A DNA stretch of 64,000 bases from DAIDKA01 sp035485475 (GTDB taxonomy: Bacteria; Pseudomonadota; Gammaproteobacteria; Steroidobacterales; Steroidobacteraceae). The stretch is taken from NCBI GenBank assembly GCA_035485475.1, contig DATHOA010000200.1, positions 1-64,000 of the forward strand, in the 5' to 3' direction. The notes under the pieces are model-generated. The model made no database searches. It saw only the letters and a list, made by a program, of their open reading frames with translations, and had not been told where the DNA came from. Below are positions 24,933 through 33,558 of the stretch, piece after piece. Both the position numbers and the translations under genes were made by a program. The number at the start of each line of letters is the position of its first letter. Within the stretch, counting starts at the first letter, position 1.

Positions 24933-26702
24933 GTGAAATCACCCTTGAAAGCGTGGGTTCGCGCCCTGGAAATGACCGCTCCCATCGAGCGCGAGCCCCT
25001 GCGCACCCTGCCCGTCCTGATTGACCAGCTTGCGGAGCGCTTCGCGGCGGTAGAGGCCCTGGTCTCACCGGATGCGGCACTGACCTACGCTCAGCTGGCG
25101 GCCGAGTGCAGCCGCTACGCCCGCTGGGCCGTCTCCCAAGGCCTCAGGAGCGGCGATACCGTGGGACTGCTGATGCCGAACGGTGTCCACTATATGGCCC
25201 TGTGGCTGGGGCTCACGCGGGCTGGAGTGTGTGTTGCCCTGCTGAATACTCAGCTGCGCGCAGAAGTGCTCGCGCACTGCATCCGAATCGTCGCACCCAA
25301 GCTGGTTATCGTCGGCGCTGAACTATGCGAGGCGGTTCCGGGCGTCAAACCGTATCTTGATCCAGGTGTCGCCTGGTGGGCTTACGGAGGCGGTTCGCAT
25401 CAGCTGCCCAGGGTAGACCTGGCGGCGGCCGACCTACCCACATTCCCGGTAAGCCCGCAGGAGATAGCACTTCCCGCGCTCGATGAGCGGGCGCTTTTCA
25501 TATACACGTCAGGTACCACGGGCCTGCCCAAGGCAGCCAATGTCAGCCACTACCGTGTCATGCAGTGGAGTCACTGGTTTGCCGGCATGATGGATACCGG
25601 GCCCGGCGATCGCATGTATGACTGCCTGCCGCTGTACCACAGTATCGGTGGCATCGTGGCCACGGGTGCGACGCTGGTGGGCGGCGGCACGGTGGTGCTG
25701 CGCGAGCGATTCTCCGCGAGCAATTTCTGGCGCGACGTTGTCGATCAACGCTGCACACTTTTTCAATACATTGGAGAGCTGTGCCGCTATCTGGTCGGCT
25801 GCGAGCCAGCGCCGCAGGAACTCGCCCACAGTCTGCGGCTATGCTGCGGTAATGGTCTACGCGCCGATGTCTGGGAACAGTTCCAGACCCGCTTTCGCAT
25901 TCCGCAGATCCTCGAGTACTACGCCTCGACGGAAGGCAACTTTTCACTCTACAACTGCGAGGGCAAGCCGGGCGCCATCGGCCGCATTCCGCCCTTCCTG
26001 AAACACCGCATGCCGGTCGAGATCGTGAGCTTCGATCCGGAAACCCAAACCCCGGCGCGCAATGCCGCGGGCCATTGCGTGAGCTGCGAACCCAACGACG
26101 CAGGCGAGGCAATCGGCAAGCTGCAATCCACGGACAGCAAGCAGCTGGCCCGTTTCGAGGGCTATGCAGATGAGGAGGCCACGGCGAGCAAGATATTGCG
26201 CGACGTCTTCGTTGCCGGCGATGCCTGGTACCGAAGCGGGGACCTGATGCGCCGCGATGCACAGGGATTCTTCTACTTTGTCGATCGCATCGGCGACACG
26301 TTCCGGTGGAAAGGTGAGAACGTCTCGGCCGCGGAGGTTACCGGTGTTATCGTCGCCGCCCCGGGAGTCCACGATGCGGTCGTCTACGGCGTCCAGGTGG
26401 CCGGTGCCGACGGGCGGGCCGGCATGGCGGCAATTGTGGTCGGGCCGCAATTCGATCTGAAGGCTTTCCGCGACTTCCTCACGGCAAGGCTGCCCGACTA
26501 TGCCCGACCGGTGTTCGTACGCATCGTTCCCGCATTGGAACTGACCGGAACCTTCAAGCTGCGCAAGCAAACTCTGCTGGCGGAAGGATACGATCCGCAC
26601 AACGTCGAAGAGCTCTACTTCGAGGACCGAACGCGACGCGCCTACGTAAGGCTTGACGGGCCCGCGCACCGGTTGATTCAGGCCGGCGTGCAGAAACTAT
26701 AG
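24933..26702 (+). CDS. FATP/VLACS-type long-chain acyl-CoA synthetase
   Basis: This 589-residue adenylate-forming enzyme has the AMP-binding core YTSGTTGLPKAA, a YASTEGN motif in place of the general TE motif, GNGLRADVWEQF and a YRSGDLMRRD hinge region, all typical of the FATP/very-long-chain acyl-CoA synthetase branch (FadD6-like). GTG 24933 is the start. It is divergent from the MetY-like gene and overlaps the following acyltransferase by 6 bp at their 3' ends. It may activate a fatty or other carboxylic acid for the acyltransferases or carrier protein nearby. Confidence 0.88.
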   Translation: MKSPLKAWVRALEMTAPIEREPLRTLPVLIDQLAERFAAVEALVSPDAALTYAQLAAECSRYARWAVSQGLRSGDTVGLLMPNGVHYMALWLGLTRAGVCVALLNTQLRAEVLAHCIRIVAPKLVIVGAELCEAVPGVKPYLDPGVAWWAYGGGSHQLPRVDLAAADLPTFPVSPQEIALPALDERALFIYTSGTTGLPKAANVSHYRVMQWSHWFAGMMDTGPGDRMYDCLPLYHSIGGIVATGATLVGGGTVVLRERFSASNFWRDVVDQRCTLFQYIGELCRYLVGCEPAPQELAHSLRLCCGNGLRADVWEQFQTRFRIPQILEYYASTEGNFSLYNCEGKPGAIGRIPPFLKHRMPVEIVSFDPETQTPARNAAGHCVSCEPNDAGEAIGKLQSTDSKQLARFEGYADEEATASKILRDVFVAGDAWYRSGDLMRRDAQGFFYFVDRIGDTFRWKGENVSAAEVTGVIVAAPGVHDAVVYGVQVAGADGRAGMAAIVVGPQFDLKAFRDFLTARLPDYARPVFVRIVPALELTGTFKLRKQTLLAEGYDPHNVEELYFEDRTRRAYVRLDGPAHRLIQAGVQKL

Positions 26703-27809
26703 CTGGGCTGCAGGCACCTGTGTCTGTCGGCTCGATCTGCGCGCCCGTATCACTCCTCTGATCAGATTCTGTGCTGGCATTTCGAAATAGCGGTGGACGA
26801 TCAAGGACAGTCCCACCACGAGCCCCAGAAAAGCCAGGAAGCTGACCGGACTATAGAAGAGGTTGCGTTTCCAGCCAATCGCGTCCACTGCCATGACTAT
26901 CAGGAGCTGCAATGGGAAATGCAGCAGATATGATGAATAGGTTGCATTACCCAGAAAGGCCAGATGGCGGAATGGCAGGCGCAAAACGCTTTCGCCAAGC
27001 CGGGTAAAAACGATCACGGAACCCGTCGCGAGAAACAGCAGGAACGCCGCATTCAGCCCGTAATGACCGAAGGTGAGGGCAATCAGTAGCGCCACTATGG
27101 CGCAACCCGCAATTGGCAAGGCCGCAGGGCGTGCCGCCAATTGTTGCGCGACGCCACCGGCAAAGAAATACATGCCGCAGGCAAATACATCCGGACTGAT
27201 GAAGCTGTGCAGGAAATTGAAACAGACCGAGAAACCTGCAGCCGCGCATGCCGCCACCAGAATGTGCGGTTTGAACGTACGCGCAATGACGAAGAATGAA
27301 AGATAGATGAGAATCTCAATCGAGACGCTCCAAATCGGCCCATTGAACGACAAGGGCTCCCGCGTGAACCAATTTGATGCAAATAGCAGATGGGCTACGA
27401 ACCAGATCGGTTTGTCCCACGCAAAAATGAAGGGGCTTTGGTGCGCCCTTAGATAGAAATGCTGCTCAACGGCGACCGCTATCAGTGTGACGAAGTGCAG
27501 TGGATAAAGTCTGGAGAATCTGCGCGCGAGGAAATCGGAGAACTTGACGGCGCGGCTCCTGATCGTCGCGGCATAGTGCCAGTAGAAAATGAATCCGGAT
27601 ATCACCCAGAAGAACGGCACGGCAAGCGATCCGTTATCGTAAAAAACGGAAAGTGCTCGATACAATGGCAGCGTAGGCCGAAGTGCATCGCCAACCGCCG
27701 GAATCCACTCGCCGATAAAGAAGAAATTCTGGTAGTGCCAAATGAGCACTGCGAAGGCGCATACGAAGCGCAGTATTTCGATACCGGCGAGTTCGTGCTC
27801 CTGTTTCAC
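26697..27809 (-). CDS. Acyltransferase 3 family membrane protein (exopolysaccharide acyl decoration)
   Basis: This 370-residue polytopic acyltransferase_3 protein has IEILRFVCAFAVLIWHYQNF at the N-terminus with the conserved His, SLAVPFFWVISGFIFYW, and RRFSRLYPLHFVTL, as in O-acetyl or O-acyl transferases acting on polysaccharides. GTG 27809 overlaps the stop of the upstream glycosyltransferase (GTGA), giving a coupled chain flippase, glycosyltransferase, acyltransferase. It probably acylates the repeat unit at the inner membrane. Confidence 0.88.
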   Translation of the reverse strand: MKQEHELAGIEILRFVCAFAVLIWHYQNFFFIGEWIPAVGDALRPTLPLYRALSVFYDNGSLAVPFFWVISGFIFYWHYAATIRSRAVKFSDFLARRFSRLYPLHFVTLIAVAVEQHFYLRAHQSPFIFAWDKPIWFVAHLLFASNWFTREPLSFNGPIWSVSIEILIYLSFFVIARTFKPHILVAACAAAGFSVCFNFLHSFISPDVFACGMYFFAGGVAQQLAARPAALPIAGCAIVALLIALTFGHYGLNAAFLLFLATGSVIVFTRLGESVLRLPFRHLAFLGNATYSSYLLHFPLQLLIVMAVDAIGWKRNLFYSPVSFLAFLGLVVGLSLIVHRYFEMPAQNLIRGVIRARRSSRQTQVPAAQL

Positions 27810-28834
27810 TGCACCGCGCCTGAATGCTCCAAACTGGTTATCTGTTTCCTCAAGCGCACCAGCTCATCCGCCAGCGCCCGTGGATTTATGCGAAACAGCG
27901 TGGCAAGCGTGTTGAACCGCCAGCGCCAATCCAGCCTCTGCAATGCCATGCGGTAATGACCTGCCGCAATTCCCGGATTCCAGCTCGCAAGCGCCGCGGC
28001 GAGTATTTCCAGCCCCTCGTGCCGCTGAATGCTCGGAAACTCCAGGGTTGCTCCGGGCCATAACAGCTCATCGGCCGTATCGCTGCGTGGGCGGATACCA
28101 GCAACGGTCGCGCCGCAACCCAGCGAATCCACCCATCTCCCGGTCAGATATTGTCGAGTCGGATGCGTATATTTTTCCGGATTGACCGAATTTGAAAACG
28201 CCAGAATATACTTGGAAGCGCCATATACATCCGCCAGGAAGCGATGGTTTTCAAGCGTCGTCAAGCCCTCACTGTCGGGCCTGCCGCGGAACTTGATGCC
28301 AAGACTGCGCGCTGCCTGCGATGTTTCCGGATCATCCGTCCATTGCGGTGGCTGCCGCCCCACCCGCGTGAGGTCCCATTCGCGCTCGGCGGTCATCCGG
28401 CCACATCCGAGTACGTCCGCACCCCACGGCAACCAGGACGTTGGAACTCCGGTGATCGACTTCCATAGGGCAACGTCCTCGACCGAGGTTACAAGTATCT
28501 GATCGAACGGATTGGCAAATCTGACCACCGCAGATATATGCGAGGTCCAAAATGAATCGATGATCCACGCCGCGATGAATTTGAACCTACTGCGCCACTC
28601 ACCCACCTGCAGAATCTTCAAAAGATCTCCAGGTCCCGGGCACACCATCAAGCATATCTCGTCACCAGCATTCTGATCGCGGCGGGTCAGAATGGACCGT
28701 GCCTGGGTGATTCGCGAAGGCATGCTGTGATCCAGTACGAGTACCTGCGCCTCCAGCATCTGTGCAGCCATGCTCACCATGTACTGTATGGGCGTCCACC
28801 CCCTGTCTTCCGGAATACAATTGACAATGAGCAT
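27806..28834 (-). CDS. Glycosyltransferase-like protein (GT-B, group 1/CgeB-like)
   Basis: This 342-residue protein has a weak GT-B pattern: an N-terminal half with LVLDHSMPS and IAAWIIDSFWTSH, a central WLPWGADV typical of CgeB-like glycosyltransferases, and a C-terminal half with LTGRWVDSLGCGATVAG resembling the donor-binding region. It overlaps the flippase stop by one base and the acyltransferase start by four, so it belongs to the exopolysaccharide operon. The sugar and linkage are unknown. Confidence 0.75.
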   Translation of the reverse strand: MLIVNCIPEDRGWTPIQYMVSMAAQMLEAQVLVLDHSMPSRITQARSILTRRDQNAGDEICLMVCPGPGDLLKILQVGEWRSRFKFIAAWIIDSFWTSHISAVVRFANPFDQILVTSVEDVALWKSITGVPTSWLPWGADVLGCGRMTAEREWDLTRVGRQPPQWTDDPETSQAARSLGIKFRGRPDSEGLTTLENHRFLADVYGASKYILAFSNSVNPEKYTHPTRQYLTGRWVDSLGCGATVAGIRPRSDTADELLWPGATLEFPSIQRHEGLEILAAALASWNPGIAAGHYRMALQRLDWRWRFNTLATLFRINPRALADELVRLRKQITSLEHSGAVQ

Positions 28835-30180
28835 TATATTTTCAGTTTGGATACATGGAACATCGTCATTATCGTTCGCGACGTAACGAAGGCTGCAATC
28901 GCAATCACGGCCATATACGCGGCTCGATACAACTCGTACCGCAGGACGGGCGAGCCGATTTTTTTCTGCCGCAATAGCAGGTAGACGGCCGGTGGCAGCC
29001 CACTCAGGGCCATGCCGTAAAGGAACCCGATGAATCCGAACGCATAGAATCCGGCGATGCTGCCCAACACAATCGATATCGCACGATAAATATTGCTGAC
29101 GAGAATGACGTGCGACTGGCCGGCGGCAATCAGCATCGTTTCTGCCGGCGACGCCAGCGACAGCAACACTGCGCGAATCATTACGGTCTGAAGCACCACT
29201 CCCGCCAATGCGTACCGTGGATCATAGAGAACCGAAATGATCAGCTGCGCCGCCCCCCCTACGGCCGCGGCCATACCACCGGTGACGGCAAACACGCGGA
29301 CGTTGTCGGTGTAGTACTTCTCCGCGAAAGTGTTGGGATCCGCCCGGAAATTGTGTGCGCAGCGTGGATACACGACCATCTCGCTGGTTCGCGAAATCAA
29401 CGACTCCACTTGTCCGGCGATATTGCTCGCGACACCGTAAATGCCCAACAGTCGCAAATCAAAGAACCGCAGGAAGACGGCTTTATCAAATTGACTCAAC
29501 ACCAGCGTCAATACACTGGATGGCATGACGAAGCGCGTGAATTGCAAGATGTCGCGGGCAGCCGAACGATCGAAGCCAAATCGCGGCCGGAAGTCTCGGT
29601 AGAAAAAATAGCTGAATGATACGAACAGTGCCCGATTCAGCAACAGGCCGTACACCATGCCCCAGAAGGTGCGGTGAAAGTAGCAATAGATGACGGTAAA
29701 AGCCGTACTTACTACGGTGGCAATCAAATCCGAATATACGACCACACGGGTATTCTTCTTGCGCGCCGCGATGGGCACGGAATTCGACTCCAGCGCGTCG
29801 ATCAGGAACCACAGCGCAAAGACCCGCAGCGGCGCGGCCAGGGCTGGCGTGCCGAATAAATGCACAATTACAGGCGTCGCAAAGAACATTATCGTCGCGT
29901 TGAGAACTGACCGCGCAAAGCGAATCGTCCAGGCGGTATTCAGATAGGTCGGGCTTTCCCCATTTGGCGCCCGCACAATCGACGTGTAAGTCCCGACATC
30001 CGAAAGCAATGCGAGGGTGAGTGAAACCGACATCAGAATCGTGATTATTCCGTACGCGTCCGGCAGCAGAATACGAGTCAGGATCAGGCTGCTGGCAAAT
30101 TTGACGATCGCCAGCCCCGCAAATGTGGCGAGCGAAGCGACCAGGTCACCTTTCAGATTAATCTTTGTGAATATGCGCAT
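28834..30180 (-). CDS. Wzx-like oligosaccharide flippase
   Basis: This 448-residue protein has 12-14 predicted membrane helices and the pattern of the polysaccharide transporter superfamily (MOP/Wzx), for example FAGLAIVKFASSLILTRILLPDAYG at the N-terminus, written here over its conserved short core LTRILLPDAYG. It would move undecaprenyl-linked repeat units across the inner membrane. It has lower GC than flanking genes, as is common for flippases in polysaccharide loci. It is the first of a coupled set ending with the acyltransferase at 26697. Confidence 0.9.
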   Translation of the reverse strand: MRIFTKINLKGDLVASLATFAGLAIVKFASSLILTRILLPDAYGIITILMSVSLTLALLSDVGTYTSIVRAPNGESPTYLNTAWTIRFARSVLNATIMFFATPVIVHLFGTPALAAPLRVFALWFLIDALESNSVPIAARKKNTRVVVYSDLIATVVSTAFTVIYCYFHRTFWGMVYGLLLNRALFVSFSYFFYRDFRPRFGFDRSAARDILQFTRFVMPSSVLTLVLSQFDKAVFLRFFDLRLLGIYGVASNIAGQVESLISRTSEMVVYPRCAHNFRADPNTFAEKYYTDNVRVFAVTGGMAAAVGGAAQLIISVLYDPRYALAGVVLQTVMIRAVLLSLASPAETMLIAAGQSHVILVSNIYRAISIVLGSIAGFYAFGFIGFLYGMALSGLPPAVYLLLRQKKIGSPVLRYELYRAAYMAVIAIAAFVTSRTIMTMFHVSKLKI

Positions 30181-30272
30181 TTAGCTTTGAGCCAAGATGG
30201 CGTAAGAATCCGCCTACAGGCGCGCAAGTCGCGTGACGGGGCCACGGGCCGGGTCCAGGTCCGCAACGAACG

Positions 30273-30860
30273 TCAACCACGATCCCCTGTTTGGGAACGC
30301 CTAATTATTTTTGCCGGCACTCCTACCGCCGTTGCCGCGCTCGGTACATCTCGAATGACAACTGCATTGGCGCCGATTTTTGCGCGCGCGCCGACAACAA
30401 TTCTCCCCAACAATTTAGCGCCCGCGCCAATGTCTACGTTGCCCTCGATTACCGGCGCACCGCCGTCGCCAATGCCTATAGTAACCTGCTGAAATATCAA
30501 ACAATTGGGCCCAATTCGAGCCTCCGGGTGGATAACGATTCCATTTGGATGCGGCAGCATCAAGCCCCCATCGATCTTACAAGTCAGAGGAATATCGGCC
30601 CCCGTGACGGCACTCCAGAACCGATGCCGCAGCACAGCGACTTTGCGATGAGCCGCAGCCAGTAAGGAGCGAGACTCGCAGTGGTGCTGATACGCGCGCA
30701 GGCTCGCCAGGAGCGAGCGGGCCGGGTCCCAAACCAACAGCGCCTTTCCTTCCCGCGACCAGTCTGGTATTTCCGCTGAAATCAGGAATTCTACTTTCTC
30801 TTTATCCGCATCACTCACAAGTCCCTCCAGCGAAACCACACTATGGCCGCCGCTTTGCAT
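30273..30860 (-). CDS. Hexapeptide-repeat acetyltransferase (serine acetyltransferase-like)
   Basis: This 195-residue protein has an alpha-helical N-terminal part and a left-handed beta-helix made of hexapeptide repeats (GNVDIGAGAKLLGRIVVGARA region), with the catalytic His likely in LPHPNGIVIHPEARIG. It resembles CysE-type acetyltransferases that are common in exopolysaccharide loci, where they may acetylate a sugar precursor. It lies 92 bp upstream of the flippase on the same strand. A second, related gene is at 44942. Confidence 0.85.
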   Translation of the reverse strand: MQSGGHSVVSLEGLVSDADKEKVEFLISAEIPDWSREGKALLVWDPARSLLASLRAYQHHCESRSLLAAAHRKVAVLRHRFWSAVTGADIPLTCKIDGGLMLPHPNGIVIHPEARIGPNCLIFQQVTIGIGDGGAPVIEGNVDIGAGAKLLGRIVVGARAKIGANAVVIRDVPSAATAVGVPAKIIRRSQTGDRG

Positions 30861-30877
30861 GGTTATATCGCCACCTG

Positions 30878-30890
30878 AACTGTATCAGTT
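30878..30890. promoter_or_regulatory. Inverted repeat in the divergent region before the first glycosidase-like gene
   Basis: AACTG-TAT-CAGTT is a perfect 5-bp inverted repeat between the divergent acetyltransferase (start 30860) and secreted glycosidase-like gene (start 30940). It could be an operator; nothing else supports it. Confidence 0.3.
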
Positions 30891-30939
30891 GAGCCATAAT
30901 TAATTCGACGTCCTGGCAGGAATTATCGAGTACATACGG

Positions 30940-32976
30940 ATGGCCATGCTCTCCCTCAGGCATATTTTGATTTTTGCCGTGACGCTGGCAATCGCGGTCG
31001 ATGCGCAGGCCGCGAATCCTGTTGGGATTAATCTTGCCGCAATTGCTTACTACTCCCCGGAGCAGCCTTTCCTGAATGCCGTCAAGAGCGGAGGCGTCTC
31101 CTCGAGCGTCAGCAGTGAAATTGGCTGGCTTACCTCCAGCGGCAATGCGTGGGATACCCAGGAGGAAGGCTATTTACAATTGGATTCGGACGGCTACCCT
31201 ACTTCGCTGACTGCCAGTCCCGCACCGCACGCTGGGCAGCAATTCACTTTCGTCAGGACTGCTCTCAACTACAACCTTCCCAAGCCTGCACCCGGCCAAA
31301 CTTACGTTTATCCCCCGGGACGATATCGCTTGAAGTTCGAAGGACAGGGCACCGTCGCGCTGGCCGGGGATGCCACGCATATTTCCGGCGATACATGCCC
31401 GTCTGATCTGGCACTGAGCAACAAGCGCGCCAACACTTACGTTTCGTGCACCTTTACGGTCAGCACTCCCGGTGCCAACTCAGGCCTGCTGCTGGAGATC
31501 ACGGCCATCACGAACAGCACCGACCATCCCCGTGACATCAGCGTCGTGCAGAATGCCTACGCTTCGAATTACGACGCGGGAGCCATCTTCAATCCTGCCT
31601 TCATAGCGGCACTTCGTGGATTTTCCAGCCTACGCTTCATGGAGTGGATGAAGCTCAACTACGAATTCTCCGGCTATTCCAACATCGGCCCAATGCCCTC
31701 CGGAGCAACCAGTCTCACGCTATCGGGTGCGTGGCCGGGCCGATCCGGCTCCTATCCGATCATTTTCATAGATGGAGAGAGACGTACCGCCAATTTCACG
31801 TTGGGCTCGACCTCCGTCACTTGGAGCGGAGCCCTTGCAAATACCATCAATCGTAATGGGAATACCTGGCAATGGGGCTCGCAGACTTATTACGATCCTT
31901 TCTACGTCATCAACAAGACCTGGGCGACTCGTGCACAGCCTTCGAATGCATTCTGGGATCTGCAGGATGGCGTGCCGCTCGAGGTGATCGTCGCGCTTTG
32001 CAATCAGCTCCAAGCCAGCTGCAATCTCAACGTACCTTTGATGTATTCGGACAGCGACATTGGGGCGATGGCTCAGCTTGTAATGTCGGGAACCAACATG
32101 CAAAGCGGATACGGCGGACTCTCAGCTCCGCTGACCGCAGGTTTTGAATTATCGAATGAGGTCTGGAATGGATCATTCGTTCAATATGATATTGCCGCAT
32201 CGCTCGGGGGAGTCACCTGGCCAACTGCCGCTTCCTCGGGCGGTAATTACGCATGGAACCGGAACTACTTCGGCATGCGAACCGCGCAAATGGCAAGTGC
32301 GCTGCAGACCGCCGTCGGAACCGCGCTGTTTGCCCGAGTCGTTCCCGTACTCGGGGCTCAGGCGGCCTCGATGTCTTCTGCAACCTTGGCCCTCCAGTCT
32401 TCCTATTGGTTAGCTGGTCCCGCCGCCAAATATCCGATCAAAGCCATCGCCATTGCGCCCTATTGGGGTGACAAACCCTCGGCAGACGACTGCGCCGCGA
32501 TGACCGGCCAGAAGGATGGCGGCCTGGCCGATTTCTTCGCCACTCTGAGCGGCCAGAGTGGACCCAGCGGCCACGCCTACACGAGCGTGCCCTCCGGTGG
32601 CTACCTCGGACAGGCCGAAGGGTGGATCAAGGGCTATACCGGGATGATGTCCACCTATCCGGCGATGAAGCTGATTGCCTATGAAGGAGGTCAAAGCTTC
32701 CTTGCAAGCTCTGCCGGGACGTGCACTGGCTGGACCAACTTGGTCACGGCCGCTGAGCGTGATGCCCGAATGGGTCCCGCCTATGCAAGCTATCTGGCTT
32801 ATTGGCAATCCAACGTCGGCATCACTGGCGCCAATGTCATCAATCTATTTAATGACATCTATCCCCTCTCTCAGTACGGAGCCTGGGGTCTGTTGGAGTC
32901 AGTCATGCAAACCGTCAGCCCGCTGTCCTCGTCACCGCCGAAGTATCAAGCCGTCTTGAATTACATCGGGCACTGA
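30940..32976 (+). CDS. Secreted glycoside-hydrolase-like protein (clan A pattern), copy 1
   Basis: This 678-residue protein has a Sec signal peptide with a likely signal peptidase I cut after VDAQA. After an N-terminal beta-rich region (about 25-230) comes a probable TIM barrel. Two Glu in contexts typical of clan GH-A glycosidases are seen: Glu407 in FELSNEVWN, the Asn-Glu acid/base pattern, and Glu582 in AYEGGQ, a possible nucleophile. I do not recognise a CAZy family. Location within the exopolysaccharide locus suggests trimming, release or turnover of the polymer in the periplasm or outside. A lipoprotein paralogue follows at 33559, sharing most of the sequence. Confidence 0.75.
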   Translation: MAMLSLRHILIFAVTLAIAVDAQAANPVGINLAAIAYYSPEQPFLNAVKSGGVSSSVSSEIGWLTSSGNAWDTQEEGYLQLDSDGYPTSLTASPAPHAGQQFTFVRTALNYNLPKPAPGQTYVYPPGRYRLKFEGQGTVALAGDATHISGDTCPSDLALSNKRANTYVSCTFTVSTPGANSGLLLEITAITNSTDHPRDISVVQNAYASNYDAGAIFNPAFIAALRGFSSLRFMEWMKLNYEFSGYSNIGPMPSGATSLTLSGAWPGRSGSYPIIFIDGERRTANFTLGSTSVTWSGALANTINRNGNTWQWGSQTYYDPFYVINKTWATRAQPSNAFWDLQDGVPLEVIVALCNQLQASCNLNVPLMYSDSDIGAMAQLVMSGTNMQSGYGGLSAPLTAGFELSNEVWNGSFVQYDIAASLGGVTWPTAASSGGNYAWNRNYFGMRTAQMASALQTAVGTALFARVVPVLGAQAASMSSATLALQSSYWLAGPAAKYPIKAIAIAPYWGDKPSADDCAAMTGQKDGGLADFFATLSGQSGPSGHAYTSVPSGGYLGQAEGWIKGYTGMMSTYPAMKLIAYEGGQSFLASSAGTCTGWTNLVTAAERDARMGPAYASYLAYWQSNVGITGANVINLFNDIYPLSQYGAWGLLESVMQTVSPLSSSPPKYQAVLNYIGH

Positions 32977-33250
32977 TAATTCCTGGCGCCTACTCGCAAT
33001 TCGCAGCCTCTGCGACGCGCATCGATGTGCCTGATTTGCGACGGTGCAGAAATGCCGCGCACTGACGACGGCTTGCCTTGCCTAACCGCGCGGATTCCCT
33101 GACTATCGGTGCCTGGGGATCGTGCTCGCACTGCAGCGAGCTGCGTCCGCGTTCGGCGACATCCAGTTTCTCCAATAAAATCAAGTCGTTATACCTGGAT
33201 GTAGGAAAGTGCCGATAGATGGCGTCGGCGAACGCCTACAAGAGATTAAA

Positions 33251-33285
33251 TTATGTCTCGTCGGTACCGCCCGATTTCGACATAA
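33251..33285. promoter_or_regulatory. Interrupted palindrome upstream of the sigma-54 promoter, candidate activator site
   Basis: TTATGTC (33251-33257) and GACATAA (33279-33285) are perfect inverted arms with an inner TCGG/CCGA pair. The element ends 30 bp before the -24 box at 33315, closer than many but within the range of enhancer-like sites for sigma-54 activators. Binding by PrsR or the QseF-like protein is a guess. Confidence 0.4.
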
Positions 33286-33314
33286 CCCCATGTAAATATT
33301 GACATTTTCAGGCA

Positions 33315-33330
33315 TGGCACAGCACTTGCT
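33315..33330 (+). promoter_or_regulatory. Sigma-54 (RpoN) promoter, -24/-12
   Basis: TGGCAC-N5-TTGCT matches the sigma-54 consensus (TGGCAC-N5-TTGCA/T) at every conserved base, with the invariant GG and GC spaced correctly. Predicted transcription start is about 33341, some 20 nt before the c-di-GMP riboswitch aptamer, so promoter, riboswitch and gene 33559 form one unit. Two sigma-54 activator genes (12677 and 14042) are in the window. Confidence 0.88.
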
Positions 33331-33360
33331 CATTGCCCCTGACGCTCAAGGTGTGCCCAG

Positions 33361-33444
33361 AGTTACGCAAAACCGGTGAAAGCCGGCGACGCAAAGCTTC
33401 CGGTCTAACAGCCAAGGGCTCAGGACAGCGGGGTTGCCTCAACT
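33361..33444 (+). ncRNA. c-di-GMP-I (GEMM) riboswitch aptamer
   Basis: The aptamer core is nearly canonical. P1 pairs AGTT..GCAA (33361-33370) with TTGC..AACT (33434-33444). The first hairpin is CCGG-TGAAAG-CCGG with a GNRA GAAA loop. It is followed by the conserved linker GACGCAAAGC, the tetraloop-receptor side CCGGTCTAA, a second hairpin AGCC-AAG-GGCT, and the conserved AGCGGGGTTGCC that closes the ligand pocket. This class senses cyclic di-GMP and controls the downstream gene; here that is the glycosidase-like lipoprotein at 33559, 114 nt after P1. Whether ligand turns the gene on or off cannot be read with certainty. Confidence 0.93.
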
Positions 33445-33465
33445 GCGACAAATGATGCGGTTGAG
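33438..33465 (+). promoter_or_regulatory. Alternative hairpin overlapping riboswitch P1 (putative expression platform)
   Basis: CTCAACTGC (33438-33446) can pair with GCGGTTGAG (33457-33465), nine pairs with one G-U. The left arm reuses the 3' strand of aptamer P1, so this hairpin and ligand-bound P1 exclude each other. There is no U tract after it, so simple intrinsic termination is not evident; control could act on translation or Rho. Confidence 0.5.
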
Positions 33466-33558
33466 TTCGACAGATTACGACGATTCAAACTGTTTTCGTC
33501 TGCAGTGCTCGGCAGCCTCCGCTTGCGAATGAACTGACGGAAGTGGGGTCGCTGCGCG

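Noticed and set aside
30910..30930. TGGCAG followed by ATCGA upstream of the first glycosidase-like gene as a sigma-54 promoter
   Set aside because: The -12 box lacks TTGC and the invariant GC, so only half the consensus is present.
32977..33250. A short minus-strand frame (64 codons at 32990-33184) and a GCTCGC/GCGAGC hairpin (33124-33141)
   Set aside because: No ribosome-binding site, no recognisable protein pattern and no T tract after the hairpin; treated as untranslated spacer.
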